Shown here: positions 47,774 through 56,559 of the stretch, in pieces
How the letters are laid out: each line of letters starts with the position of its first letter
Numbering within the stretch: the stretch's first letter is position 1
From: CAYJBP01 sp964372025
Lineage (GTDB): Bacteria; Bacillota; Dehalobacteriia; UBA4068
Length of the DNA: 64,000 nucleotides
Direction: 5' to 3'
NCBI GenBank assembly: GCA_964372025.1
Contig: CAYJPF010000001.1
Location: 62,001-126,000, forward strand
Program-made: the position numbers and the translations under genes
Notes under the pieces: generated by a model
Told to the model about the DNA's origin: nothing
Databases searched by the model: none
What the model saw: only the letters and a program-made list of their open reading frames with translations

Positions 47774-48331
47774 CTAAATTAAATTATTTCTTATCATATG
47801 TCTATAAATTTTTTTAACACAGTTATTTATTGCATGAGACGATACTCCATATTTTTCTCCAATTTCACGTTCGCTATATCCTTGTAATTTCAAGTTGATA
47901 ATATCCCTATCTCTCTCAGTTTTTAGTCGCTTGAGTATATGCTCGTATTGTACATTAAAAGCAACTTCTTCATCTATTGTTGTTAAAATCTTTTCATAAT
48001 CGGCTGGGAAAATCCCAGTTTGTCTTAATGTGTCTAGTGTTAAATCGTTATCAGCCAAACTAACAATGGAATCGTATGACACATCTCCCTTATTTTTTCT
48101 TCTCTGTCTATTTTTCTTTTTTTCTAAGTTCATATATGTGGTCTCAGCAATCATATATACAAATGTAGATAATTTACTTATATTTGGATCAAACTTAGGA
48201 TAATGTTGGCAAACTGATGCCAAAATTTCTTGAAGCAAATCTTCGTCATAAACTCCTTTACGAGAGATATATGCTTTTGACAATTGTATAATATCTTCAG
48301 TTACTTCTTCTATTGGTTTTTTATTTTCCAT
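47774..48331 (-). CDS. Sigma-70-family factor (ECF/SigH-like), 185 aa
   Basis: Start at 48331 (MENKKPIEEV) after AAAGGAA. Region 2: DEDLLQEILASVCQHYPKFD then STFVYMIAETTYMNLEKK. Region 4 helix-turn-helix: DIINLKLQGYSEREIGEKYG then VSSHAINNCVKKIYRHM. A complete two-region sigma factor; may direct phage transcription. Overlaps the phosphoesterase gene by 11 nt. Confidence 0.9.
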   Translation of the reverse strand: MENKKPIEEVTEDIIQLSKAYISRKGVYDEDLLQEILASVCQHYPKFDPNISKLSTFVYMIAETTYMNLEKKKNRQRRKNKGDVSYDSIVSLADNDLTLDTLRQTGIFPADYEKILTTIDEEVAFNVQYEHILKRLKTERDRDIINLKLQGYSEREIGEKYGVSSHAINNCVKKIYRHMIRNNLI

Positions 48332-48896
48332 TTTTTTCCTTTCCGATATGGTAATATAATATCGCATTAAGCTCTGTTGGAGTATAATTTATATATGGCA
48401 TCATTGCTCCTACATTATACATTTCACATTTTTTTAAATATAATTCTTCCATCAAATACTTATTATGTTCTAAAATATTATGATCATATCCTATATGAGT
48501 GTGACCATACAAATGTATCCATCCCCTATGTTGATTTTTAAAACACAAAATAGGGTAGTGGCATAAAATTACATTTTTATCACCATCAATCACCTCTTTA
48601 TATTCAACTATTTCATCAAATTCTCGTGCAAATTGCAAATCTTTAGTTTTATCATGATTTCCCTTGATTAGCACTTTATTGCCTTTTAAAGTACGCATTA
48701 TTTCTGTAGCTCTTGGTATATTCCTCCAGAACATATCTCCCAACGAATAAACTGTGTCGTTATTTCCAACCGTAGAATTCCAATTAGCTATCAATGTTTC
48801 ATCGTGCTCCTCAATTGTTTTAAATGGTCTATTATCAAATGCCAAAACATTTTCATGCCCTATATGCATATCTGCTATGTAAAATATCTTACTCAT
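48321..48896 (-). CDS. Calcineurin-like metallophosphoesterase, 191 aa
   Basis: All metal motifs present: DMH (D9, H11), GD (53-54), GNHD (78-81), H112 and GHTH (130-133). Single-domain phage enzyme; substrate unknown (phosphodiester or nucleotide). AAGGAG start site. Confidence 0.9.
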   Translation of the reverse strand: MSKIFYIADMHIGHENVLAFDNRPFKTIEEHDETLIANWNSTVGNNDTVYSLGDMFWRNIPRATEIMRTLKGNKVLIKGNHDKTKDLQFAREFDEIVEYKEVIDGDKNVILCHYPILCFKNQHRGWIHLYGHTHIGYDHNILEHNKYLMEELYLKKCEMYNVGAMMPYINYTPTELNAILYYHIGKEKNGK

Positions 48897-48907
48897 ATTT
48901 CTTCTCC

Positions 48908-50167
48908 TTATATATATCTTTTTACAAATTCCATCAGATATTCTTTATTGTTTAATTTCGGATACATCATTACTTTTTGAAGAGATAATTCTAATATAAT
49001 TTTTATCATCTCACTTCTAAATAGTGGATTCAAATCATCTCCATTTATAGCTAAATCTGAAATTTTATATGGCTCTTTCTTTGCCATGATTATATCGTAA
49101 TTTTCTTTTATTGTTCTCATATCTATATTCTCATATGGATAATAGGCATTTAATGTTTCAATTATTTCAAAATTATCTTTTTTAAAATAAGTATGTATCT
49201 TATTCATCAGCACCAATAAATCAAATCGACTTTCAAGCTCTGCAAAATTGTTTTCTAAAACAAATATTACTTTCCTAATTGTTTCATTGTCAAATTTTAA
49301 TTTCCTCATATACGCCTTTGCATTTAATATCAAATTTGATTGCATTACTGTTATGTGAGAATGTGGGAATGATGACAATTTTGAGACTGACATCAGTGTA
49401 AATAGGTTTGCAAGTCGAGCTATTATATTCTTTTCCATTTCTCCTATTTCTGACAATATGTATGAGCTATGTCTATCTGCATTAGTTTTGAAATCGGGGA
49501 AAATTATTTCTAATATTTTCATCAATAATTCTCCACATAAGTCTTTATTATCGTAATACTTTAAAATATTCACTAACTCTACATTTATGCGTTCATATGA
49601 TAAATTTTGTATTTTATCTACCAATTCAATTGAGGCACTCCATGTATTTTCCTCTATTGCAAAATTATATTTGCAAGCAAATCTTGCTAATCTCATTATA
49701 CGTAAAGCATCTTCATTAAATCTATCTTCTGGATTACCTACACACCTCAATACTTTGTTATTTATATCTTGCTTACCATTAAATGGGTCATAATATCCTT
49801 TTGTTGGATGCCACGCAATCGCATTTATTGTAAAATCTCTTCTTGATAAATCTTGGTCAATACTTTTGGTGAAAATAACTTCATCTGGACGTCTACTGTC
49901 TGTATATTCTCCATCTACTCTATATGTAGTGATCTCAAAATTATCTTTGTTGTCAACAACTGTTATTGTACCATGACGTTCTCCTGTAAGGATTGTTTTA
50001 TAGCTTTCAAACACTTCTTTAATTTGAAATGGAAGAGCATTTGTACATATATCGTAATCTTTAGGGGCTATTCCCATAATCGTATCTCTGACACAGCCAC
50101 CTACTAAAAATGCCTCATAACCATTATTGTTCAACTTACTTATTAAATCTATTGCTTTATTTAACAT
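48908..50167 (-). CDS. cca: tRNA nucleotidyltransferase / poly(A) polymerase family, 419 aa
   Basis: FLVGGCVRDTIMGIAPKDYD with catalytic D37 and D39, then RRDFTINAIAW and EDALRIMRLARFACKY are class II CCA-adding enzyme motifs. One tRNA-like gene of the cluster near 61 kb lacks an encoded CCA, so CCA addition or repair is plausible; a poly(A) polymerase role is not excluded. The start overlaps the upstream gene by 11 nt. Confidence 0.92.
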   Translation of the reverse strand: MLNKAIDLISKLNNNGYEAFLVGGCVRDTIMGIAPKDYDICTNALPFQIKEVFESYKTILTGERHGTITVVDNKDNFEITTYRVDGEYTDSRRPDEVIFTKSIDQDLSRRDFTINAIAWHPTKGYYDPFNGKQDINNKVLRCVGNPEDRFNEDALRIMRLARFACKYNFAIEENTWSASIELVDKIQNLSYERINVELVNILKYYDNKDLCGELLMKILEIIFPDFKTNADRHSSYILSEIGEMEKNIIARLANLFTLMSVSKLSSFPHSHITVMQSNLILNAKAYMRKLKFDNETIRKVIFVLENNFAELESRFDLLVLMNKIHTYFKKDNFEIIETLNAYYPYENIDMRTIKENYDIIMAKKEPYKISDLAINGDDLNPLFRSEMIKIILELSLQKVMMYPKLNNKEYLMEFVKRYI

Positions 50168-51269
50168 TTAATATCTCCTCAAGTCTTTTATCTTGGAATT
50201 TATGGGAATATTCAACAATTCTACGATAATTTAATTCTATCAATAATTTATCTATTTTTTTATAATCAGGTTCTTTTGGCAGAGAAGTATTGTTTTTAGC
50301 ATTCTTCATTTTAATATCTAATTCATTTAACAAATCTGAAAATGAACTATTTAAAGTCTCATCTTCATTCAAAAAGTAACCATTTCGTATTTTCATCAGC
50401 AAATCTAAATCTTTTTCTCTACATGTTATTATCTTTTCCTTTTCAAAAATATCTATAGCAGTCAAATGCAATCTCACAAGATGTAACATATGTTTATTTA
50501 AATGAATATCGTCTTTTTTATTATTTCTATGATTTACTTTCCCATATTCTTTAATTATATTATTCATCTCACTCCAAATCGATTTAAAATCCCTTAATGG
50601 GTATCCTTTGAAATTACCAGATAAATATATTTCTGAGTCCATATCTTCTTTTTCTGAATCTGAAATATATAAATTAAAATAATTTTCTTCTCCTAATTCT
50701 ATATACCTTTCATTGAGATTATTCATCATATTATTTATACTATCCATTATATGTTCTTCTTTTCTTTTTTGATCGACATTGTGTCTTGCTAAATTATTTT
50801 CTAACCTACGCAATTGAGCATACGCATATCCAGAAAAAGAATTATATGCTTTTTGTGATAAAAACAAATGAGCATTTTCTATCAATTGTTTTCCTGCGTC
50901 ACTGCATTGAAAATATAAACTATCTTTACCATCCACACTAGGGTCTTCCAAGTGGTTATTATTCCCCAACAATTCTATCACATTTGGATTGCAATTTGTA
51001 AGTAATTTTACAAATTTATCTAATGAATAGATTGTTGTATCTGTTGTTGTGTCTACTAATTGTTCAAAATTATTTGTTCCTAGCAAACACTTCATAGGTG
51101 TAAAGCACACTCCTCTTAAATCAAAATCTGAATTTTCGTGATTAGTTCCATATGCATGAGAACCTCCTACTGTTAAAAATAACATATCTTTAATTTCTTT
51201 ACTTTCATTTAGAAAATTATATTCTGGTTGCTGTATAAGCTTATTGTATTCTGTTTTCAATTTAGTCAT
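50157..51269 (-). CDS. DNA polymerase-beta-superfamily nucleotidyltransferase, 370 aa
   Basis: LTVGGSHAYGTNHENSDFDL with D48 and D50 is the minimal nucleotidyltransferase signature of the predicted nucleotidyltransferase family common in phages. The long helical C-terminus has VRLHLTAIDIFEKEK. Substrate unknown. AAAGGAG start site; first gene of the operon 51269-47774. Confidence 0.88.
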   Translation of the reverse strand: MTKLKTEYNKLIQQPEYNFLNESKEIKDMLFLTVGGSHAYGTNHENSDFDLRGVCFTPMKCLLGTNNFEQLVDTTTDTTIYSLDKFVKLLTNCNPNVIELLGNNNHLEDPSVDGKDSLYFQCSDAGKQLIENAHLFLSQKAYNSFSGYAYAQLRRLENNLARHNVDQKRKEEHIMDSINNMMNNLNERYIELGEENYFNLYISDSEKEDMDSEIYLSGNFKGYPLRDFKSIWSEMNNIIKEYGKVNHRNNKKDDIHLNKHMLHLVRLHLTAIDIFEKEKIITCREKDLDLLMKIRNGYFLNEDETLNSSFSDLLNELDIKMKNAKNNTSLPKEPDYKKIDKLLIELNYRRIVEYSHKFQDKRLEEILNVK

Positions 51270-51302
51270 TTTAATTTACTCCTTTCTTTTATTTGTATAT
51301 TA

Positions 51303-51345
51303 AGTATATCATAAAAAAAAGGTGTTGTCAACACCTTTTTTAATA
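51303..51345 (-). promoter_or_regulatory. Fused terminator-promoter element (copy 3)
   Basis: Third copy: hairpin AAAAAAGGTGTTG-A-CAACACCTTTTTT ending the 54375 operon, with -35 TTGACA (51326-51331) and -10 TATACT (51303-51308) for the 51269 operon. Confidence 0.8.
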
Positions 51346-51350
51346 TTTTC

Positions 51351-52835
51351 TTATTTATTTTTAATATTATCTCTAATTTCAGATAAATTCAAATCCTTGA
51401 TGAGTTTTCCATTGACAAAGATTGTTTCCAATAAATTATTCGCTATATTGTCTTCAGCTAATTCATTAAGACCTTCGATGAGCATAGGAGTTTTACCGTG
51501 CCTAATGACTGCTACTTTTCCTACTTGAGATTTTTTAACTCCATTTCCAGTCTTAGGATCTTTTGATAAGAATTTTTCTTCATCATTTATTACAGCATAT
51601 GTAGATTTTAATGCAAATCCAAAAGTATCTCTTGTGTTGAATTGGTATGTGAAAGATCCAACTCCTAATACAAAATTAGATGATGCATAGCCCTTAATTT
51701 TCATTCTTTCACATATTTCTTGACAATTACTCAATGTAATAGCATCTCCATATATAGCTCCTATATGACTATCTAAAACTTTATATCCTTTGCCATTTAT
51801 TGTTCCTCCAAATATTTCATATAGAAGTTGTATTACTCCTTTTTCTTCTGGTGTTTGACCATTATTCCCTTTGACAGTTCCACATAGTATGTCTACTGGG
51901 TTTCCAGAATCTGGACGTATAACCATTTTGCCATTACGCTTCATTATACTATCTTTTAATTTTGGCAAAGTCACAGTGATAACATTCCATAAATCCCAAG
52001 TATCAGAAACAACAGCAAATATTCCATCGGGATATATTTCTTCTACTAATCTTCGATATGTTTCAAATTCATCACTTTCTCCTCCTGCTGACATAACACT
52101 ATGTTCTGTTGCTGGAATTGATGACCCTACTGTTTCAGTTTCAATATTTGCATTGTAAAACTTTTCCATAAAAAGTATACTTGGAATGCTGTCAGTTCCA
52201 ACAAATGACAATAAATGCCCAGCTCCACTCATTTTAGAGCTTTCAAGACTACCCATTCCTCTCATTGAAAAGTCATGTGCTTGAAAATCAACATGTGTAT
52301 TATCATGACAAGTTTGTTCTGCATAATCATCTAATATTTTTCTATATTGTTTTGCTATAGTTGCACTTGTTGATGGTATCCATAAGCTACAAGACATCAA
52401 TGTTTCTAAGAAATTTGTAAGCCAGAAAAATTCCGCATATGTATTTTGTATTGTAAGCATAGGAACTCTTATAGGCACTGACATTCCTTCTGGTATTGCT
52501 TTTATTTCTAAAGGCAAAAATCCAAAGTTCCATAATTTCTCTAAATGACTTGTATCTGGATTATCCTTATTTAAAGTATATTTTATAACTCTCTTATATT
52601 CTGCAAGTACATCTTCCAAAGGTCTTTTGAAAAAATTCTCATTGAAGTAGTCTATTAAATATTCTTTTATAAAAGCTTGGAAGCCAAAAGCCACCACTTC
52701 ATCTATAGATTTAATTCTTGTCTCTCTTGGAGTCCAAGTAGAATATATTATTTGTGTACCTTCTGGGTATTGTTCTCTATGTGATACTTTGTAAAAATCA
52801 CATAGTAGGCTCGCTGGGTAATTTACTTTTTTCAT
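51351..52835 (-). CDS. nampt: Nicotinamide phosphoribosyltransferase-like enzyme, 494 aa
   Basis: Full-length NAMPT family: LLCDFYKVSHREQYPEGTQI, HDFSMRGMGSLESS (R192 region), GTDSIP, and SIPATEHSVMSAGGE with the catalytic His at 245. NAMPT joins nicotinamide to PRPP giving NMN; the phage homologue Namat of NARP1 joins nicotinamide to ADP-ribose pyrophosphate. Adjacent to the PRPP-synthetase-like gene, 12 nt apart. AAGGAG start site. Confidence 0.93.
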   Translation of the reverse strand: MKKVNYPASLLCDFYKVSHREQYPEGTQIIYSTWTPRETRIKSIDEVVAFGFQAFIKEYLIDYFNENFFKRPLEDVLAEYKRVIKYTLNKDNPDTSHLEKLWNFGFLPLEIKAIPEGMSVPIRVPMLTIQNTYAEFFWLTNFLETLMSCSLWIPSTSATIAKQYRKILDDYAEQTCHDNTHVDFQAHDFSMRGMGSLESSKMSGAGHLLSFVGTDSIPSILFMEKFYNANIETETVGSSIPATEHSVMSAGGESDEFETYRRLVEEIYPDGIFAVVSDTWDLWNVITVTLPKLKDSIMKRNGKMVIRPDSGNPVDILCGTVKGNNGQTPEEKGVIQLLYEIFGGTINGKGYKVLDSHIGAIYGDAITLSNCQEICERMKIKGYASSNFVLGVGSFTYQFNTRDTFGFALKSTYAVINDEEKFLSKDPKTGNGVKKSQVGKVAVIRHGKTPMLIEGLNELAEDNIANNLLETIFVNGKLIKDLNLSEIRDNIKNK

Positions 52836-52847
52836 ATTAATTTCTCC

Positions 52848-53636
52848 TTATATTATTTCTATTTCTCTTATTTTATCATGGGGTTCTCTGATGATTGTAT
52901 TTGTTGTATATATATTATTTACTATCTCAGAGTTTATTAGTTTGCCTTTAAATATTGAGTTTTCACAATGTGTAACATACAAATCAATATTTTTAGCTCC
53001 TTTATTCTTCAGTATTTCTGAACAAGCCAAAAATGTTCCTCCATACGCACACAAATCATCAACTATCAAAATATTTTTATTTTCAATATCAATATCAGTT
53101 TGCGATAATTCAAACCCAATTATTTCTCCAGTGTTTAAATCTCTTTTTTTATTGCAATATATCTTATCAATATTTAGTTTAAAATCGGCATATCTATCAT
53201 AAGCCCCCTTATCTGGGAAACATACGACATCTGCTTTGCTTTCAGACACTATTGATTCGATTATGCTAAAAACTTTTATATCTATTAAATTATGAATGTA
53301 TAGGCTTGATGCAGAAGAATGACAATCATATGAGATTACATCTACATCCAACGAATTCAACATATCAGCAAAATATAAAAGACTGAAGAAATATCCATCT
53401 ATCTTTCTGTCCATTCTTGAATAAGGTAAATAAGGGATTTTAATATAAAAATCTATTTTTTTATTTTTTAAATAATTTGCAAATAACAATAATAAAAATA
53501 AATCTCTATCATCCTCATATACCAAAAGGATTTCATTTGAATCTTCTTTGTTCAAAAAAACATCAATATCTTCTAACACTGACTCTTGGTTAGGATATTT
53601 TAAATTACCAATAATGCTTTTATTAATTTTTATCAT
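52848..53636 (-). CDS. PRPP-synthetase-like enzyme (possible Adps), 262 aa
   Basis: YLPYSRMDRKIDGYFFSLLY followed by FADMLNSLDVDVISYDCH, ADVVCFPDKGAYDRY and the PRPP-binding ILIVDDLCAYGGTFLACSEI show the ribose-phosphate pyrophosphokinase fold. At 262 aa it is shorter than cellular Prs. In NARP1 systems the protein that pyrophosphorylates ADP-ribose (Adps) is of this family and sits next to a NAMPT-like gene, as here. AAAGGAAA start site. Confidence 0.88.
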   Translation of the reverse strand: MIKINKSIIGNLKYPNQESVLEDIDVFLNKEDSNEILLVYEDDRDLFLLLLFANYLKNKKIDFYIKIPYLPYSRMDRKIDGYFFSLLYFADMLNSLDVDVISYDCHSSASSLYIHNLIDIKVFSIIESIVSESKADVVCFPDKGAYDRYADFKLNIDKIYCNKKRDLNTGEIIGFELSQTDIDIENKNILIVDDLCAYGGTFLACSEILKNKGAKNIDLYVTHCENSIFKGKLINSEIVNNIYTTNTIIREPHDKIREIEII

Positions 53637-53662
53637 TTTGTTTTTCCTTTCTTAAATTTTAA

Positions 53663-54265
53663 TTATAAATAACAAAAGTAATGATTTCCTACCTTTTCAT
53701 ATACACCACCTCCTTGTTTGAAGCCTGCTTGAAATACTACGTTTGAGGGCAAAAATCTTTCTCCATTCATCAACCTTTCAGCACATCGTATTGCTAAGTC
53801 GCTTGGAGTATTGTTTATAGCCCCATTCCAAGTTGGAGAGTACTGTCCTGTCGCATAAATCACATCATATATTGATCCTGGGAAAGCTTCATGTTCCACT
53901 CTATTTAATACGACATTTCCAACATATAGCATATCTCTCTCACTTGTTTTATCAGCTTCAGCATAAATCAGTCTTGACAACAAATCTAAGTCTTTATTAT
54001 ACTGCTCTAATCTTTTCTCTTCCTCTATTTTTAATTTCTCTATCTCTCTTTGTTTTTCTTCTTGTTCAATTTTCATTTCAATCGCAATTTCACTCATATT
54101 TAATATTGCTTCTTCAACAACACTTGTTTGAATAGCAAGTTGCATTGCTTTTGAGTGCATCTTTTCTTTTACTTGCTCTGAATAAAAAACCGAATATGCA
54201 TTTGCACACATATACAATATCAGAATAATAAATGTATATCCTGCTATCTTCATTAATTTGATCAT
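53663..54265 (-). CDS. Membrane-anchored SleB-type cell-wall hydrolase, 200 aa
   Basis: Start at 54265 (MIKLMKIAGY) after GGAAAGGG. N-terminal anchor (YTFIILILYMCANAYSVFY), long coiled coil (about 60-100), and C-terminal Hydrolase_2/SleB domain: LLSRLIYAEADKTSERDMLY then GNVVLNRV, with the conserved Glu in YAEA. Likely a muralytic transglycosylase-like enzyme. Cotranscribed with the NAD gene pair. Confidence 0.88.
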   Translation of the reverse strand: MIKLMKIAGYTFIILILYMCANAYSVFYSEQVKEKMHSKAMQLAIQTSVVEEAILNMSEIAIEMKIEQEEKQREIEKLKIEEEKRLEQYNKDLDLLSRLIYAEADKTSERDMLYVGNVVLNRVEHEAFPGSIYDVIYATGQYSPTWNGAINNTPSDLAIRCAERLMNGERFLPSNVVFQAGFKQGGGVYEKVGNHYFCYL

Positions 54266-54297
54266 ATTTCCCTTTCCTAGTCTACTGCTGATGAATG

Positions 54298-54375
54298 CTA
54301 AATCAATTGTAAGCATTCATCAGATAATTTCTCATCGTAAAACAATATGTCACTGTAGACTATTTCGTTTGTCAT
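54298..54375 (-). CDS. Leader micro-protein, 25 aa
   Basis: ATG 54375 after AAAGGAA, stop 54298-54300, ahead of the SleB gene. Acidic peptide (MTNEIVYSDILFYDEKLSDE). First frame after the promoter at 54419-54447. Confidence 0.5.
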   Translation of the reverse strand: MTNEIVYSDILFYDEKLSDECLQLI

Positions 54376-54418
54376 ATAATTTCCTTTCTGAAATTCTTTA
54401 GTGATAACTTATACATTT

Positions 54419-54447
54419 ATTATATCACATTTTGAGTTTCGTGTCAA
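54419..54447 (-). promoter_or_regulatory. Promoter of the 54375-51351 operon
   Basis: -35 TTGACA followed by CGAAAC (54442-54447), 17 bp, -10 TATAAT (54419-54424). One of four promoters sharing TTGACACGAAA. Confidence 0.8.
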
Positions 54448-54450
54448 CCC

Positions 54451-56466
54451 CTATTCTAACATTTCTAATAGCTCTTTTTCTCCAATTATTTTTATTTTTA
54501 ATTCTTTAGCCTTATCTAATTTACTTCCACAATCTTCTCCAGCTACAAGATAATCAGTTTTCTTAGAAACAGAGGTCTTAAATAGTCCTCCATTTATTTC
54601 AATCATTTTTTTAACTTGTTCTCGACCAAGCGTTGGCAAAGTACCAGTAACTACAATTGATAAATCTTTGAGTTTACTAGATATAATATCACCACTCGAA
54701 AAATTTAAAGATCTGGATATCTTAAGCATACGAACATAGTTCTGAGGATCATCAAAATATTCATTTATACTTTCACTCATTGTTATTCCAAAATCAGGAA
54801 GATTTTCCCATGCAAATTCATTACTTATTAACTGTACAAATTCAGCAACTTTGTAACCACATCTCTTAGCTATTGTTTTTGATGCTGTTCTTCCAATTAA
54901 TGGAATTCCAAGTGCATATATAAATTTATCTAATGTCGTATTTCTACTCGATTCTATTGCAGACACTATATTCTCAAACGATTTAATTCCAAATCCCTCT
55001 AGTTTTAATATATTATCTTTATTTTCTATCCATATAGATTTATCAAATATATCTGTGAAATTAGCTATAATACCTTCATCGACAAATTTTTCAATAGTTG
55101 CTTCACTTAATCCTTCAATATTCATTGCTGATTTAGATACAAAATGTACAATTTGAGCTATATTTTTTCCTCCACATTTATCATTGGAACAATATAAAAA
55201 TCTAGCATCCTTTGGTGTTTTGATAATTAATTCTGAATTACAGTAAGGACAATTATTTGGGAGCTTATATGTGTTGCTTTTGGTCTCATTCCCTGTTATC
55301 TGAGGAATTATATCGTTAGCCTTAATTAATTGAATATTATCTCCTATGCCTAATTGTAATGATTCAAATATATCTAAATTATGTAGAGATGCTCTACTTA
55401 TCTCTGAACCATTTATATCTATTGGGTCAAATAATCCTGTTAAAGATACCATTCCGTTTCTTGTCACATTTAGCTCCACTCCTCTAAATTGAGTTGTATT
55501 TTCTTCATCTTCAAATTTGTATGCAATAGAATGCAAAGGATGATGCGTTGTAACGCCTAGGCTTTCTGCGTATTGATTATCATTGTATGTAAAAACAATT
55601 CCGTCAATTGGATATCCATTATCTTCAGCAATGTCTTTTAAAGTATTTATATTTTCCGATATTAACTCGACATCACTATTCTCATTCATCAATATCGTAG
55701 GAACAATTTTGAATCCCATTGTATCAAGAATACGCAAATCCTCTCCTTTAGTTCCTTCAAACTTATTTGATTTGACGTCAATAGGATGTATCCCATAGGC
55801 TACGAATTGAACATTTCTTTGTGCACAAATAGATGCGTCTAATTGTCTCGCAGATCCAGATGCCATACTTCTTTGTAATTTAAATGGCTTTTCTCCTTCT
55901 TTTAAATTAGAATTAAATTCATCAAAATCAGATTTTGCAACTATCAATTCACCTAATATAACACATTTTCCCATCATCGCAATATCTGTAGGAATATTTC
56001 TGATTGCATTTTTATTATGAGTAATATCATCTCCTATATGTCCATCTCCCCTTGTTGCAATGCTTTCTATTTCTCCATCATTTATCGTTATTGAACAACT
56101 AATTCCATCAAGTTTAAGCATTCCCACTAAATCTTTGTGATTAAACTTAATAATATCATCAATATCTTTTGTTTTATCTAAACTTAGCATTGGTTTTGTA
56201 TGTGTAAATTTTTCAAATTTATCAATAACCTCATACCCAACTGATTGAGTTGGGGAGTTTGTTAGTTTAAATTGAGATGATTCTTCTAATTCTTTAAGTT
56301 CATCAAAATATTTATCATATTGAGAATCGGTTAAAATTGATTCATCTTCATTGTAATACTGATTACGACAACAGTTCAATATTCTAATTAAAGTTTCAAT
56401 TCTATGTTGAACTGTAAGCATATCTCCATCTTCTAATTCTTTGATAATCATATTATTATTCGTCAT
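54451..56466 (-). CDS. ligA: NAD-dependent DNA ligase, 671 aa
   Basis: Start at 56466 (MTNNNMIIK) after GAAAGGAAG. Adenylation motif MLKLDGISCS (K118), OB domain, a four-Cys zinc finger (CPYCNSEL...CSNDKCGG), HhH repeats and a C-terminal BRCT domain (VVTGTLPTLGREQVKKMIE). Complete LigA of normal length. It consumes NAD+, which ties it to the neighbouring NAD genes. Confidence 0.96.
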   Translation of the reverse strand: MTNNNMIIKELEDGDMLTVQHRIETLIRILNCCRNQYYNEDESILTDSQYDKYFDELKELEESSQFKLTNSPTQSVGYEVIDKFEKFTHTKPMLSLDKTKDIDDIIKFNHKDLVGMLKLDGISCSITINDGEIESIATRGDGHIGDDITHNKNAIRNIPTDIAMMGKCVILGELIVAKSDFDEFNSNLKEGEKPFKLQRSMASGSARQLDASICAQRNVQFVAYGIHPIDVKSNKFEGTKGEDLRILDTMGFKIVPTILMNENSDVELISENINTLKDIAEDNGYPIDGIVFTYNDNQYAESLGVTTHHPLHSIAYKFEDEENTTQFRGVELNVTRNGMVSLTGLFDPIDINGSEISRASLHNLDIFESLQLGIGDNIQLIKANDIIPQITGNETKSNTYKLPNNCPYCNSELIIKTPKDARFLYCSNDKCGGKNIAQIVHFVSKSAMNIEGLSEATIEKFVDEGIIANFTDIFDKSIWIENKDNILKLEGFGIKSFENIVSAIESSRNTTLDKFIYALGIPLIGRTASKTIAKRCGYKVAEFVQLISNEFAWENLPDFGITMSESINEYFDDPQNYVRMLKISRSLNFSSGDIISSKLKDLSIVVTGTLPTLGREQVKKMIEINGGLFKTSVSKKTDYLVAGEDCGSKLDKAKELKIKIIGEKELLEMLE

Positions 56467-56497
56467 AATTTTCTTCCTTTCTTTAATTTGATTAAAA

Positions 56498-56543
56498 ACT
56501 CTTACGATATAGTTATTATAACACATCGTAAGAGTCTTGTCAA
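56498..56543 (-). promoter_or_regulatory. Promoter of ligA with an 11-bp operator-like dyad
   Basis: -35 TTGACA (56538-56543), 17 bp, -10 TATAAT (56515-56520). Perfect inverted repeat ACTCTTACGAT (56498-56508) / ATCGTAAGAGT (56525-56535) straddles the -10, suggesting a repressor site. Confidence 0.75.
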
Positions 56544-56559
56544 GGATTATTTCAATTAT

